This document shows, piece by piece, positions 36,866 to 44,857 of a stretch of 64,000 nucleotides of DNA; position 1 is the first letter of the stretch; every line of letters begins with the position of its first letter. Under the pieces are notes generated by a model that saw only the letters and a program-made list of their open reading frames with translations, made no database searches and had not been told where the DNA came from. The translations under genes were made by a program, and so were the position numbers. The stretch lies in contig CAUVWZ020000001.1 of NCBI GenBank assembly GCA_963555835.3, positions 310,001-374,000 on the forward strand. Direction: 5' to 3'. Source of the DNA: JAPUME01 sp027294185. Its GTDB lineage: Bacteria; Acidobacteriota; Terriglobia; UBA7540; JAPUME01.

Positions 36866-38749
36866 ATGAGTTCGGAAATTAGAAAATCTAACTTCAAACT
36901 TCTTGTTTCAACCTTCGCTTTCATTCTTTTTTCTTCTGGCGCTGTTCATGCTGAAACTTTCCCTTCCAAAGAGATCTCGCTTGCTGACTGGGGTCTCAAA
37001 AATCCTTCCGAGATTGGATATGCCTCGATTGGAGTTCTCCATAAAAAGGAGGGAGACGAACTCATTATCTACGATATTCGCAAACAAAGGCCGGTTGTGA
37101 AAGAGCCGAAGGGGCCACGAGGACGCACCCCCTCCTTTAAAGGGGACGTTTTTTTGGTGAGTCATTTCAACCACGGCAACGTCAATCGATTGGGTGGCTA
37201 CTTCAACGGGTTTGCAAAAATCCCTTCGAAATCATCTGTGGCAATTAAGAAAACTCCGGATGGAGTCTCGGCGCTGGCTTATTCTTACGCGAATGCAACG
37301 CCGGGCTTCTCCGGTTTTTGGATTCACCTTTTCAACTTTAAGACATCTCCTGCCGAACGAGTTTTTCTGGATGCAACTCCCTTCAAATATCTGACATTTT
37401 CTATACGAGGAGAAAAAGGGGGAGAAAAGTTGTTACTCCAGATCGCCGATCGGGCCTGGGAGAAAAAAGAGGACTCTCTGATGGTGGGAGATGTCATCTC
37501 CTTTCTTCCCTCTGTAAAGATAGAGAGGAGCTGGCAGCAGGCATGGGTTCCTCTTTCAAAACTACCGAGGGGATTAGATCGAAAGGAATTAGCAAGTATT
37601 GTCTTTAAGGCAAAAGGAAATAGGTGCGGACGCATTTTTGTCAAAGACCTCGCCTTCACAAAGAAAAGGGATGTTCAGATCCCCAGCGCAAAAGCGAAAA
37701 AGGTGTTCCCTCGTTCTTTAAGCAAAGCGATGTGGCTGTGGGAGACGGAAAAGATATCGGAAAATCATGAAGAACAGAAACGCCTTCTAACCTTCTGTAA
37801 AACCCAGGGGATCACCGATCTCTTTGTGCAAATTCCTTACAAGGCAGCAAAGGAAAACGGAAAATGGAAAATACTTTGGGATTCGTCAAAAATAAAACCG
37901 TTGATTTCCAAGCTGCGCAAGATAGGCGTGAAGGTTCACGCCCTCGATGGTGATCCTCTTTTCCCCCTCAAAGAGTGGCATGGCCGAGTCACTGCCCTGA
38001 TCGAGAGAATTATCCAATATAACAAGAAGGCCTCTCCTCAAGAGAGGTTCATTGGAATCCGTTACGATAATGAACCCTACCTCTTGCCTCATTTTGGCGG
38101 GATCCAAAAGGAGCACATACTGAAGCAATATCTTGAGTTGTTAGAGAAATCTCACGCACTTGCGCGGAAAGCCGGCCTCTCCTTTGGTGTCGATATCCCT
38201 TTCTGGTTTGATGGACTGAATGAGTTTTTCGAACCGGCTGCAGCGTTTGAAGGCCGTCCGCTGAGCGAAAGAATTATCGATATCGTGGACAACATTGGAA
38301 TCATGGACTACCGGACTTTGGCTTACGGTGCCGATGGCACGATCGTGCACGCTACGGACGAACTGGAATACGCAGCAAAACAGGGCAAGACAGTCTTTAT
38401 CGGTTTAGAAACCGTGTGGCTCCCGAATGAAACAATCTTTGAGTTTGGTCCTAAGGGAAGCGGCTCGCGGCTCTTAATCGAAAAAATAGAAGGCTCAAAG
38501 GTTCGACTCACCTGGAGCCCAGAAGGAAAACAGGTTGCTAGCAAAGGAGCCTTTCTGCTCCGTCAGACCCGATCAGTCCAGGTTCCATCAAGCCAGCTGA
38601 CGTTCAACCAGAAAAAACTGAAGGATCTGGAAGAAACCATGCGGCAGACGGAAGAGGAATTGCGACAATTTCCAAGCTTTCGTGGCTTTGTTATCCATTC
38701 TTATGAAAGTTATCGCTCGTGGTTGGACCGTCAGAGAGGAGAACGATGA
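36866..38749 (+). CDS. Secreted protein with CBM-like domain and TIM-barrel-like domain, function unknown
   Basis: A 627-residue protein I cannot place in a named family. A Sec signal peptide ends near VHA-ETF (about residue 29). Residues about 85-270 look like a CBM11/CIA30-type jelly roll: GGYFNGFAKIPS, LDATPFKYLTFSIRGEKGG, WQQAWVPLSKLP, GRIFVKDLAF. Residues about 280-520 look like a TIM barrel of glycosidase type, with TQGITDLFVQIPY, RKIGVKVHALDGDP, IRYDNEPYLLPHFGG, GVDIPFWFDG, GIMDYRTLAYG and VFIGLETVW; the acidic residues in YDNEPY, DIPF and GLETV are catalytic candidates. A C-terminal coiled segment (KKLKDLEETMRQTEEELRQ) precedes the end. It overlaps the next gene by four bases. Lys codons AAA/AAG and lower GC differ from the neighbours, suggesting transfer. 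Confidence 0.75.
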   Translation: MSSEIRKSNFKLLVSTFAFILFSSGAVHAETFPSKEISLADWGLKNPSEIGYASIGVLHKKEGDELIIYDIRKQRPVVKEPKGPRGRTPSFKGDVFLVSHFNHGNVNRLGGYFNGFAKIPSKSSVAIKKTPDGVSALAYSYANATPGFSGFWIHLFNFKTSPAERVFLDATPFKYLTFSIRGEKGGEKLLLQIADRAWEKKEDSLMVGDVISFLPSVKIERSWQQAWVPLSKLPRGLDRKELASIVFKAKGNRCGRIFVKDLAFTKKRDVQIPSAKAKKVFPRSLSKAMWLWETEKISENHEEQKRLLTFCKTQGITDLFVQIPYKAAKENGKWKILWDSSKIKPLISKLRKIGVKVHALDGDPLFPLKEWHGRVTALIERIIQYNKKASPQERFIGIRYDNEPYLLPHFGGIQKEHILKQYLELLEKSHALARKAGLSFGVDIPFWFDGLNEFFEPAAAFEGRPLSERIIDIVDNIGIMDYRTLAYGADGTIVHATDELEYAAKQGKTVFIGLETVWLPNETIFEFGPKGSGSRLLIEKIEGSKVRLTWSPEGKQVASKGAFLLRQTRSVQVPSSQLTFNQKKLKDLEETMRQTEEELRQFPSFRGFVIHSYESYRSWLDRQRGER

Positions 38750-38946
38750 AGTTAAAAGTTCTCTTCATTGCTTCACTCCTTTGCTTCTCTGCTTACTTTG
38801 TCGTGGCGGCTCGAGCGACCCTTAACCGACCTTTCGGCACCCCACCGGTCAACTGGCTGAAACTGGTTTCCAAAGAAAAGAAGTTTCAGCTTCCATCCTG
38901 GAGGAGTCACACCCTACTAAAATGGGTTAGCCCTCAGTGTGTTTGA
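38746..38946 (+). CDS. Short secreted protein, probably truncated
   Basis: Starts with ATG at 38746 overlapping the previous stop (ATGA) with GAGAGGAGA upstream, so it is translationally coupled. The 66-residue product has a clear signal peptide (MKLKVLFIASLLCFSAYFVVAA) followed by only about 44 residues (LNRPFGTPPVNWLKL, SLPSW-type tail) ending at TGA 38946. No domain is recognisable. The length and abrupt end suggest the 5' part of a larger secreted protein whose remainder was lost. Confidence 0.55.
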   Translation: MKLKVLFIASLLCFSAYFVVAARATLNRPFGTPPVNWLKLVSKEKKFQLPSWRSHTLLKWVSPQCV

Positions 38947-39117
38947 GAGATTCGAGAATTAAAGCTTGATCTGCTTGAGGGGGAAATCGTTCTTTTCTAG
39001 GGGCCTCATTGGAACTGGTACAAAATCTCGGTCAGGTCAGGGGCACCGATCGGACCCCTCTCGGGCAATACCTGCCCGGTTGAAAGGTAGGAAACACCTC
39101 TCCCCCGAGTATCGCCA

Positions 39118-39531
39118 TCAATGCTCTGCCTCTTTGGCATAATTTTTATTCCATTCGGGTATTTCGATCACCAGATCCACGGTCCCGTCAGGGACACACT
39201 GACATCCCAGGCGCGAGTTCGGCGTGATCCCAGGAGCCATATCCAATTCATCCATCTCGGCCTCGGTTGCTTCGTTGCAAGATTCCAGGCCTTTATGGAT
39301 GATCACGTGGCATGTCGAGCAAGCACAAACCCCGCCACAGGCGTGATCCAATCCCAAATGAAAACCATTCGATATGTCCAAAATGCTGCCGGGAAGTCCG
39401 TCTTTGCGATAGGGAATCACAGCCGGGTCAACCCCAACGGTTTTCTCTTCCCCTCCTACGAATGTAATTTTGTATTTTTGCGTCGCCGGCTTGTACTCTG
39501 CTTGTTCAATATAAGGATTTTTGCCACCCAT
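39118..39531 (-). CDS. 2Fe-2S ferredoxin, adrenodoxin/Isc type
   Basis: A 137-residue electron carrier with one [2Fe-2S] cluster, cytoplasmic. The cluster motif HACGGVCACSTCHV provides the C-x5-C-x2-C triple and the fourth Cys lies in RLGCQCVPDGT, as in Isc/adrenodoxin ferredoxins. The acidic stretch EATEAEMDELDMA between them is the usual partner-binding helix. An N-terminal extension of about 20 residues (KNPYIEQAEYKPATQKYK) precedes the beta-grasp fold. It lies 60 bases downstream of the Rieske-like gene in the same direction; both may supply electrons to an oxygenase or desaturase. No oxygenase is adjacent. Confidence 0.9.
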   Translation of the reverse strand: MGGKNPYIEQAEYKPATQKYKITFVGGEEKTVGVDPAVIPYRKDGLPGSILDISNGFHLGLDHACGGVCACSTCHVIIHKGLESCNEATEAEMDELDMAPGITPNSRLGCQCVPDGTVDLVIEIPEWNKNYAKEAEH

Positions 39532-39591
39532 CGCTGCCCAATCCTTTCAAAACGAATCTCGCCCGGATCACTGGCGAGGGTTCCTTGACCC

Positions 39592-39900
39592 TTAAAGCTT
39601 CACCATCAGTTGGCCATTTTCCACTTTGGTCAGGTAAGGCTCTACATTTAACGTCCTATCGCTCACTCCTCTGCCCGTGGTAACTTCAAATTGGCGTCCT
39701 TCCCCGGGGCAGGTAACAACAATCCCTCTTAGTTTTCCTGCACCCAGCGGTCCGCCGCGATGCGCGCAGGTATTGGATAAAACATGAAAATCGCCATCGA
39801 CGTTGAAGACGGCAATCGCCCTCTTTCCGACGCCGATGATTTTTCCGCTGCCGGGCGGAATCTCGTCCGTTGCCGCAACCCTGTTGTAGCCGGACATCAT
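39592..39900 (-). CDS. Rieske-type protein with a missing cluster histidine
   Basis: A 102-residue Rieske/NirD-like domain (YNRVAATDEIPPGSGKIIGV, then FHVLSNTCAHRGGPLG). The first ligand pair CAH is intact. The second, normally CxxH in CPWHGWQF, reads CPGEGRQF: Cys remains but His is replaced by Glu and the flanking Trp residues are lost. The codons read GGG GAA in place of TGG CAC without any frameshift, so it is a real substitution in this sequence. A normal Rieske [2Fe-2S] cluster is therefore unlikely, though a changed ligand set or a purely structural role is possible. GGAGGGAGG precedes the ATG at 39900. It leads the ferredoxin gene. Confidence 0.85.
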   Translation of the reverse strand: MMSGYNRVAATDEIPPGSGKIIGVGKRAIAVFNVDGDFHVLSNTCAHRGGPLGAGKLRGIVVTCPGEGRQFEVTTGRGVSDRTLNVEPYLTKVENGQLMVKL

Positions 39901-40068
39901 CTCTTCCTCCCTCCTTCACCTTCTCCCGACAGCAACACTAGATCGACCAATCATCTGATTCTAACCGGAATTTCCCACTTCAAGTTTTCTTCCATACCCG
40001 AAGTATACATCAGTCACTTTCCAATTCAAGCCGAATAGAAATACCTGCTACTTTAGGGAGGTGAAAAC

Positions 40069-40449
40069 GTGAACGTTGAAAGGATTTCCGCAATCACACT
40101 AAAGGTAAGAGATATGCAAGAATCTGTTCGCTTTTACATGAATATTTTGGGACTCAAGGCTCTCTATGGAGGTGGGCAAACTTATTTCTTCTCCCTTTCC
40201 ACCAACGATGGGAAAGATACGATCCTGAACCTAGAACAGGGGAACCCTGTCAATGATTGGGGCCGGGTAATTTTCTTCGTGCAAGATGTCGACAAATTCT
40301 GGACTTACCTGAAGGAAAAAGGGTTCAAGCCCGAAAGGCCAAGAGACGCAAAATGGGGAGAAAGGTACTTCCATATGCAGGACCCAGATGGCCATGAGTT
40401 GTCATTTGCTCAGCCGCTAAGTAGAGTCGGCTTTACGCCGCCTCTTTAG
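40069..40449 (+). CDS. VOC-family (glyoxalase/bleomycin-resistance-like) protein
   Basis: A 126-residue single VOC monomer that should dimerise to form metal sites. The GTG at 40069 follows AGGGAGGTG. Both beta-alpha-beta-beta-beta units are visible: ISAITLKVRDMQESVRFYMNI and GRVIFFVQDVDKFWTYLKEKG. The second unit ends with FHMQDPDGHELSFAQP, whose Glu is the usual metal ligand; the first unit lacks the canonical His. Function could be lyase, isomerase, dioxygenase or drug binding; the neighbours give no strong hint. It converges with the DUF898 gene across a hairpin at 40452-40468. Confidence 0.85.
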   Translation: MNVERISAITLKVRDMQESVRFYMNILGLKALYGGGQTYFFSLSTNDGKDTILNLEQGNPVNDWGRVIFFVQDVDKFWTYLKEKGFKPERPRDAKWGERYFHMQDPDGHELSFAQPLSRVGFTPPL

Positions 40450-40451
40450 CT

Positions 40452-40468
40452 GGCGGGATAAACCCGCC
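40452..40468. terminator. Bidirectional hairpin between convergent genes
   Basis: GGCGGG-ATAAA-CCCGCC, extended by AGC/GCT on the outside with one bulged T, sits immediately after the VOC stop codon and before the DUF898 stop on the other strand. Likely terminates or protects both transcripts. Confidence 0.6.
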
Positions 40469-40505
40469 GCTACTTCGCCGGGGCCGGGGGCCCCACGAAC
40501 GAGAG

Positions 40506-41582
40506 CTAGATTCCCACGTCCGCATCGAGCAATCCGGTATCCAGGAACTCGGCCATGCCTTCGCCGGTTGCCGAAGCCGCCTGGGCTTCCTGCTCGATGG
40601 CCGAGAGGTCCACCGACCCCTGAACCGCGAGATGGTCCATGGTGTATTGTGCCTTGCGGACCAGCACCCAGGGCCATGCCAGACCCAGAGTGAGGACCAG
40701 GAGGGCGAAGTTACCGAGCGACAGCCCCAGCAGGCCACCGCCGGTGACATCTGAGCTAAAGCGCAAGCCTTCAAAGGAGGTATGCGACCAGTAGTAACGC
40801 TGTTTCCAGGCGGTGAACCAGAACCAGTAAAGGCCCAGCGTCGGAAACAGGAGCAGAGAAGCCTTCAGGTAGGGACCGAAAAGCTCAGAACCCTGGCCGT
40901 CGTAGTTGAACTTTCGAGTGCCGAAGTGGGAGTGATCGATCAGGTACTGCCGAACGTTATTGTCGAAATAGGGAGTATAGAGGCCAAGCGTTACCACACT
41001 CAGCAAGGCGCCCGAGGTGAAGATGCGAATAAATTCCTTCGCACGACCTCGGAAGGAAAACCGGATACCCCGCCACGAGCTGCGGCTGAGCCGGTACCTG
41101 CGTGAACCGACGATGGCCACCGGGACCAGGAACAGCAACCCCGCGTAAAATACGAGGTTTGCCAGCAGTTCGCTCATCGGCCCTCTCCATATCACCTGCA
41201 TCGCCCCCATGGCTCCGAAGACGACGATGAAGACCACGGACACTTTCAGCCAACCGATCATCAGCTCTTTGCCCGTGCCGTGATAGTCGAACCGGTCTCC
41301 TCCGATTTCCGTTTCGTTGTAGAAATACTTCCGGACTTTCACCTTCGCCCAGAAGGAATAGAAACCAAAAGTTACAAGCGTCAGGAGAAGATTCACTAAT
41401 TGAATCTTCATCAGGGGCCCACCCGTGCCATAAAACACGGGATTCCCTAGCGGAAAAGAAGCCGCGGGGCCGACGCTTGCGCCGGTGCTTGCAGCCCGCG
41501 GGACATCCGGCTTGAAATCGTGCCCACAATCGCAATCATAGGCAGCCTGGGGAACGATCAATCCACAATCTGGACACTTCAT
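40506..41582 (-). CDS. DUF898 (YjgN-like) membrane protein with N-terminal zinc ribbon
   Basis: A 358-residue inner-membrane protein. The ATG at 41582 follows GGGAGGTAG. The N-terminus is a zinc ribbon (CPDCG, then CDCGHDF; C3, C6, C17, C19). After a linker come two DUF898 repeats, marked by LLTLVTFGFYSFWAKVKVR with GDRFDYHGTGKEL and, later, LLFPTLGLYWFWFTAWKQRY with LRFSSDVTGG, and about seven to eight hydrophobic helices. The biochemical role of DUF898/YjgN proteins is unknown. A zinc ribbon fused to DUF898 is seen in environmental bacteria. Nothing in the context assigns a partner. Confidence 0.85.
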   Translation of the reverse strand: MKCPDCGLIVPQAAYDCDCGHDFKPDVPRAASTGASVGPAASFPLGNPVFYGTGGPLMKIQLVNLLLTLVTFGFYSFWAKVKVRKYFYNETEIGGDRFDYHGTGKELMIGWLKVSVVFIVVFGAMGAMQVIWRGPMSELLANLVFYAGLLFLVPVAIVGSRRYRLSRSSWRGIRFSFRGRAKEFIRIFTSGALLSVVTLGLYTPYFDNNVRQYLIDHSHFGTRKFNYDGQGSELFGPYLKASLLLFPTLGLYWFWFTAWKQRYYWSHTSFEGLRFSSDVTGGGLLGLSLGNFALLVLTLGLAWPWVLVRKAQYTMDHLAVQGSVDLSAIEQEAQAASATGEGMAEFLDTGLLDADVGI

Positions 41583-41900
41583 TTCACTACCTCCCTGTCA
41601 TCCAACGATCAAATATCCAAACATCCAAACATCGGTCAATGATAAGGACCAATGATTCATCCGAGCGGCTGTTGCCCCCGGGGGGGCCGCGGCTTCAATT
41701 TGACGGTTCCGCCGATTAATAAATCCCCGCTTTTACATCGTCTTTTTACAGGGAGAACTACAGTGTAATTTCCCGATTCCTCCACCGAGTTGGTGTCCTG
41801 GACCTGGTTTTGGGAAGGGAAAGCTTCGCCCGATCAGCCCGATGGGTTCAATCCGGGGAAGGAAAAAGGAGGGTCAGTCCGGTGGGGGCGTATTCGCTGC
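41583..41900. other. Intergenic region between tail-to-head minus-strand genes
   Basis: About 320 bases with no recognised gene or RNA; contains the DUF898 promoter region. A CCCCCGGGGGGG palindrome occurs near 41677-41688. Confidence 0.4.
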
Positions 41901-43004
41901 CTACTTCTTTCCGAGCAGAGAATACAGAAGGTGAGCCAGTTGTGCCTGCTGTTCAGCGTGCCGGGTCCGGTCTTGGACCGGATAATCCGCCCGCGTGAGA
42001 AGCTCCAGCTTTTCGGCCAGCACATGCACGGCCACCTCACGCGGCACATAAATCCTATTTTTTGGCCTCAAAGCATGCCAGCCGGCGTTGTCACGGCGAA
42101 GCTCCCACCGCTGTTTTTGGCTGCGCCGTTTCTGTTTGATCTTCTTTCCATCGATGGTCACACGCGAATCAATCTGAACCTGCGCCTTCCCCTTCTTCCC
42201 TTTCACATTTACGCCACTGACGTACAGCCGGTCGAAGATGATCACCCGACGGCCGAGCGCTGCAAGGTCGTCACCGCGCAGCAGGTCCACGGCTGCGTTG
42301 CTCAATTCAGAAAGCGCCTCGGCAACCTCCTCCCGGGTCGGCTGTGAAGAGGAGGTCACAATATGGATGCTCCAGGGAATTTCGAGTGTGGGTGAAGCCG
42401 CGGGCGAAACCGCCGCCAGGCCGGGTGTGGCGGCCCGCCCGGGAGCCCTCTTCGGCCGCTGCGCTGGGCCGGCCGCCAAGAGGATTCTACCGGGGCCTTC
42501 CGGCACAAAGCGGTAAAAATGGGCAGCCCCGCGTCCCCGCCAGTATCGCGACACATAAGAGTCAAGACCCAGGCCGGACGATAGCGAGCTATAAAAAGTT
42601 TGCTTCTCGGGGTCAATGACGATACCGACGTGACCGGGCCAGACGATCAGGTCACCCGGCTGGGGGTCCTCGACACGCACAAAACTACGGATACCAGCAT
42701 AGAGGCTGAATGAGGTGGCATAGGGGTAGTCGTAACCGGCCCTCCGGTAGACCTCGTGGACCAGGTGAGAACAATCGGGCTTGCGGCGCACATTCTCCCG
42801 ATGCACACGGGCGACACTGAGCACCACCTGTCCCTGTTCGGGACTCAGCAGGCCGGGGCGGGAGACAGTATTCTGAGGGGTGCGGCCCGCGAGCGCAGGG
42901 ATCGTTATGCCAAAAGCCAGGAAGCCCACCCAGAGCCAGCCCGCAACGGCACTGGCGGCCCGGCGCCCAGAATCCGCTCTACTCTCACTCCGGTACAGAG
43001 CCAT
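41901..43004 (-). CDS. NlpC/P60-type cell-wall peptidase with C-terminal unknown domain
   Basis: A 367-residue exported protein. A signal/anchor runs to about residue 40 (ALAG). The NlpC/P60 domain (about 60-175) has the catalytic Cys in KPDCSHLVHEVYRRAG and the His in GDLIVWPGHVGIVID; it cleaves peptidoglycan stem peptides in characterised homologues. After a Pro/Ala linker, the C-terminal 150 residues (SIHIVTSSSQPTREEVAEAL, RVIIFDRLYVSGVNVKGK, RQSQKQRW-type basic tail) form a domain I do not recognise, with a beta-rich pattern and many Lys/Arg. A ribosome site GAGGA precedes ATG 43004. No cell-wall genes are adjacent. Confidence 0.82.
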   Translation of the reverse strand: MALYRSESRADSGRRAASAVAGWLWVGFLAFGITIPALAGRTPQNTVSRPGLLSPEQGQVVLSVARVHRENVRRKPDCSHLVHEVYRRAGYDYPYATSFSLYAGIRSFVRVEDPQPGDLIVWPGHVGIVIDPEKQTFYSSLSSGLGLDSYVSRYWRGRGAAHFYRFVPEGPGRILLAAGPAQRPKRAPGRAATPGLAAVSPAASPTLEIPWSIHIVTSSSQPTREEVAEALSELSNAAVDLLRGDDLAALGRRVIIFDRLYVSGVNVKGKKGKAQVQIDSRVTIDGKKIKQKRRSQKQRWELRRDNAGWHALRPKNRIYVPREVAVHVLAEKLELLTRADYPVQDRTRHAEQQAQLAHLLYSLLGKK

Positions 43005-43298
43005 TATGTCCTCAGTTTATAGGATAGCCCTATTCTCGCAGGGATGCATCCCGGGGTCTGATTCGGCCTCCCGCGGGGAATAAATTTTCCAGTGTTAATC
43101 CCCAAAAATTGTTCTACACTATCCCCATATCGGGCCAGAACCTGTTGTTCTTAAGCGGCGGGATATATACTCTGCTTTTCAACACTCCTTCGAAGGTAAG
43201 CTAAGACCAGAGTTCGGGCATTGGTACGGCTGGCAATTTGGCCTGATGATGGGATCTTTGGGAGGGTTCCATCCTTAAAGAATCAAAGGGAGGTACTC

Positions 43299-44708
43299 AT
43301 GTCCAAGAAATCAGGAATAACCCGTCGGGACTTCATCAAAAAGAGTACCGCGAGCGGGGCCGGCCTCGCCGCGCTGGGGGGGATCAGTTTTATCACTAAC
43401 CCGGAAAAAGTCTTCGGCGCAAATGACCGCGTCCGCGTGGCAGTCGTCGGCATTCGGGGCCAGGGATTCGGCCACATCCGCCGGTATGCAGCCATGGCCA
43501 ACGTGGAGGTAGCTGCCCTCTGCGACATCGACGAGAACGTGATCAAACAGCGTTTGGAAAGTATGAAGGAAAGAGACATTCCCGAGCCGAAAACCTACAC
43601 CGACTACCAGAAACTGCTGGAAGACAAGTCGATCGACGCCGTCTCGATTGCCACACCCAATCACTGGCATTCACTGCAAGGCATCTGGGCCTGTCAGGCG
43701 GGCAAAGACGCCTACATCGAGAAACCCTGCTCGCACACCTATTGGGAGGGCAAGCAGCTCGTCGAGGCCTGCAAGAGATATGACCGCATCGTCTCGCACG
43801 GCACCAACAGCCGCGCCGGGAAGGCCCCCCTCGAGGCCGTGAAAAAGATAAACGAAGGCCTCATCGGAGACGTCTACCTGTCCCGAGCCGTCTGCTACAA
43901 GTGGCGGGATACGATCGGCCGCAAAGGTCCCGAGAAGGTGCCCTCGGGAGTCGACTACGAACTGTGGACCGGTCCGGCCCCCATGAAGCCGTTCACCCAG
44001 AACCGCTTCCACTACAACTGGCATTGGATCTGGGATACCGGCAACGGCGACCTCGGCAACCAGGGCGTCCACGAAATGGACATCGCCCGTTGGGGTCTGG
44101 GCGTCGAGCTTCCGACCAAAGTCTCGGCCATCGGCGGACACTACATGTTCGACGACGACCAGGAGACTCCGAACACGCTCAACTGCGCTTTGGAGTTCAA
44201 AGCGGCCAACGGCAAAAAGAAAATGCTGGAGTTCGAACTCCGGCACTGGATCACCAACCCCGAGTGCGAAATCGGACGCCCGTCCTTCGGTGGCGGACCT
44301 GAGGTTCCTTTCGTCGGCGCGGGAGGCGGAAGGCAACGCAGACGCGCGCCGAACTCGATCGGCAACATCTTCTACGGATCGAACGGCTACCTGGCCATCG
44401 GCGGCTACGATTCCTACAAGTCGTGGATCGGACCCGAGCAGGAAGCCGGCCCGCATGGGGAAGGCGGAGGGCACCTCTGGGCCAACTTCATCGACTGCGT
44501 CCGCAGCCGTAAGAAGGAAAACCTCCGTGCGCCGATCCGAGAAGGTCATCTCTCCTCGGCGTTGGTTCACTTGGTCAATATCTCCTACAAGCTGGGCCGA
44601 ACGTTGAACTTCGACCCGGTCAAGGAAGAGGTCACCGGCGACGCGGAAGCTAACCGCATGCTACGCAACTCGTACCGCAAACCGTACATAGTGCCGGAAA
44701 AGGTATAG
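43299..44708 (+). CDS. Tat-exported Gfo/Idh/MocA oxidoreductase, tandem copy 1
   Basis: A 469-residue exported oxidoreductase. The ATG at 43299 follows AAAGGGAGGT; upstream codons in frame are noncoding. The twin-arginine signal is TRRDFIKKS. The Rossmann motif is VAVVGIRGQGFGHIRR; the cofactor motif AGKDAYIEKPCSH keeps EKP; the substrate region is HWIWDTGNGDLGNQGVHEMD. It is closely related along its whole length to the next gene, which has the same length, and both are followed by similar hairpins and the words AACGAAGCGGTCCC. Probably oxidises a sugar or cyclitol in the periplasm; substrate unknown. Monocistronic, since a strong hairpin separates it from copy 2. Confidence 0.9.
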   Translation: MSKKSGITRRDFIKKSTASGAGLAALGGISFITNPEKVFGANDRVRVAVVGIRGQGFGHIRRYAAMANVEVAALCDIDENVIKQRLESMKERDIPEPKTYTDYQKLLEDKSIDAVSIATPNHWHSLQGIWACQAGKDAYIEKPCSHTYWEGKQLVEACKRYDRIVSHGTNSRAGKAPLEAVKKINEGLIGDVYLSRAVCYKWRDTIGRKGPEKVPSGVDYELWTGPAPMKPFTQNRFHYNWHWIWDTGNGDLGNQGVHEMDIARWGLGVELPTKVSAIGGHYMFDDDQETPNTLNCALEFKAANGKKKMLEFELRHWITNPECEIGRPSFGGGPEVPFVGAGGGRQRRRAPNSIGNIFYGSNGYLAIGGYDSYKSWIGPEQEAGPHGEGGGHLWANFIDCVRSRKKENLRAPIREGHLSSALVHLVNISYKLGRTLNFDPVKEEVTGDAEANRMLRNSYRKPYIVPEKV

Positions 44709-44738
44709 CAAGGACGAAGCGGTCCCGATGAAGTACCG

Positions 44739-44779
44739 AAACTCCCTTCCCCCGGCCGTGGGCCGGGGGGAGGGAGTTT
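44739..44779 (+). terminator. Strong hairpin terminator after copy 1
   Basis: A 19-base-pair stem (AAACTCCCTTCCCCCGGCC with its complement, one G-T pair) around a GTG loop, ending AGGGAGTTT, about 30 bases after the stop at 44708. Confidence 0.8.
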
Positions 44780-44857
44780 GTGCCTCGGCTTGGCCAGATT
44801 ACTGCAATTATGGTAGTTTCCCATTTTCAATGAATCCGAAATAGTTAGGAGGGTCGT

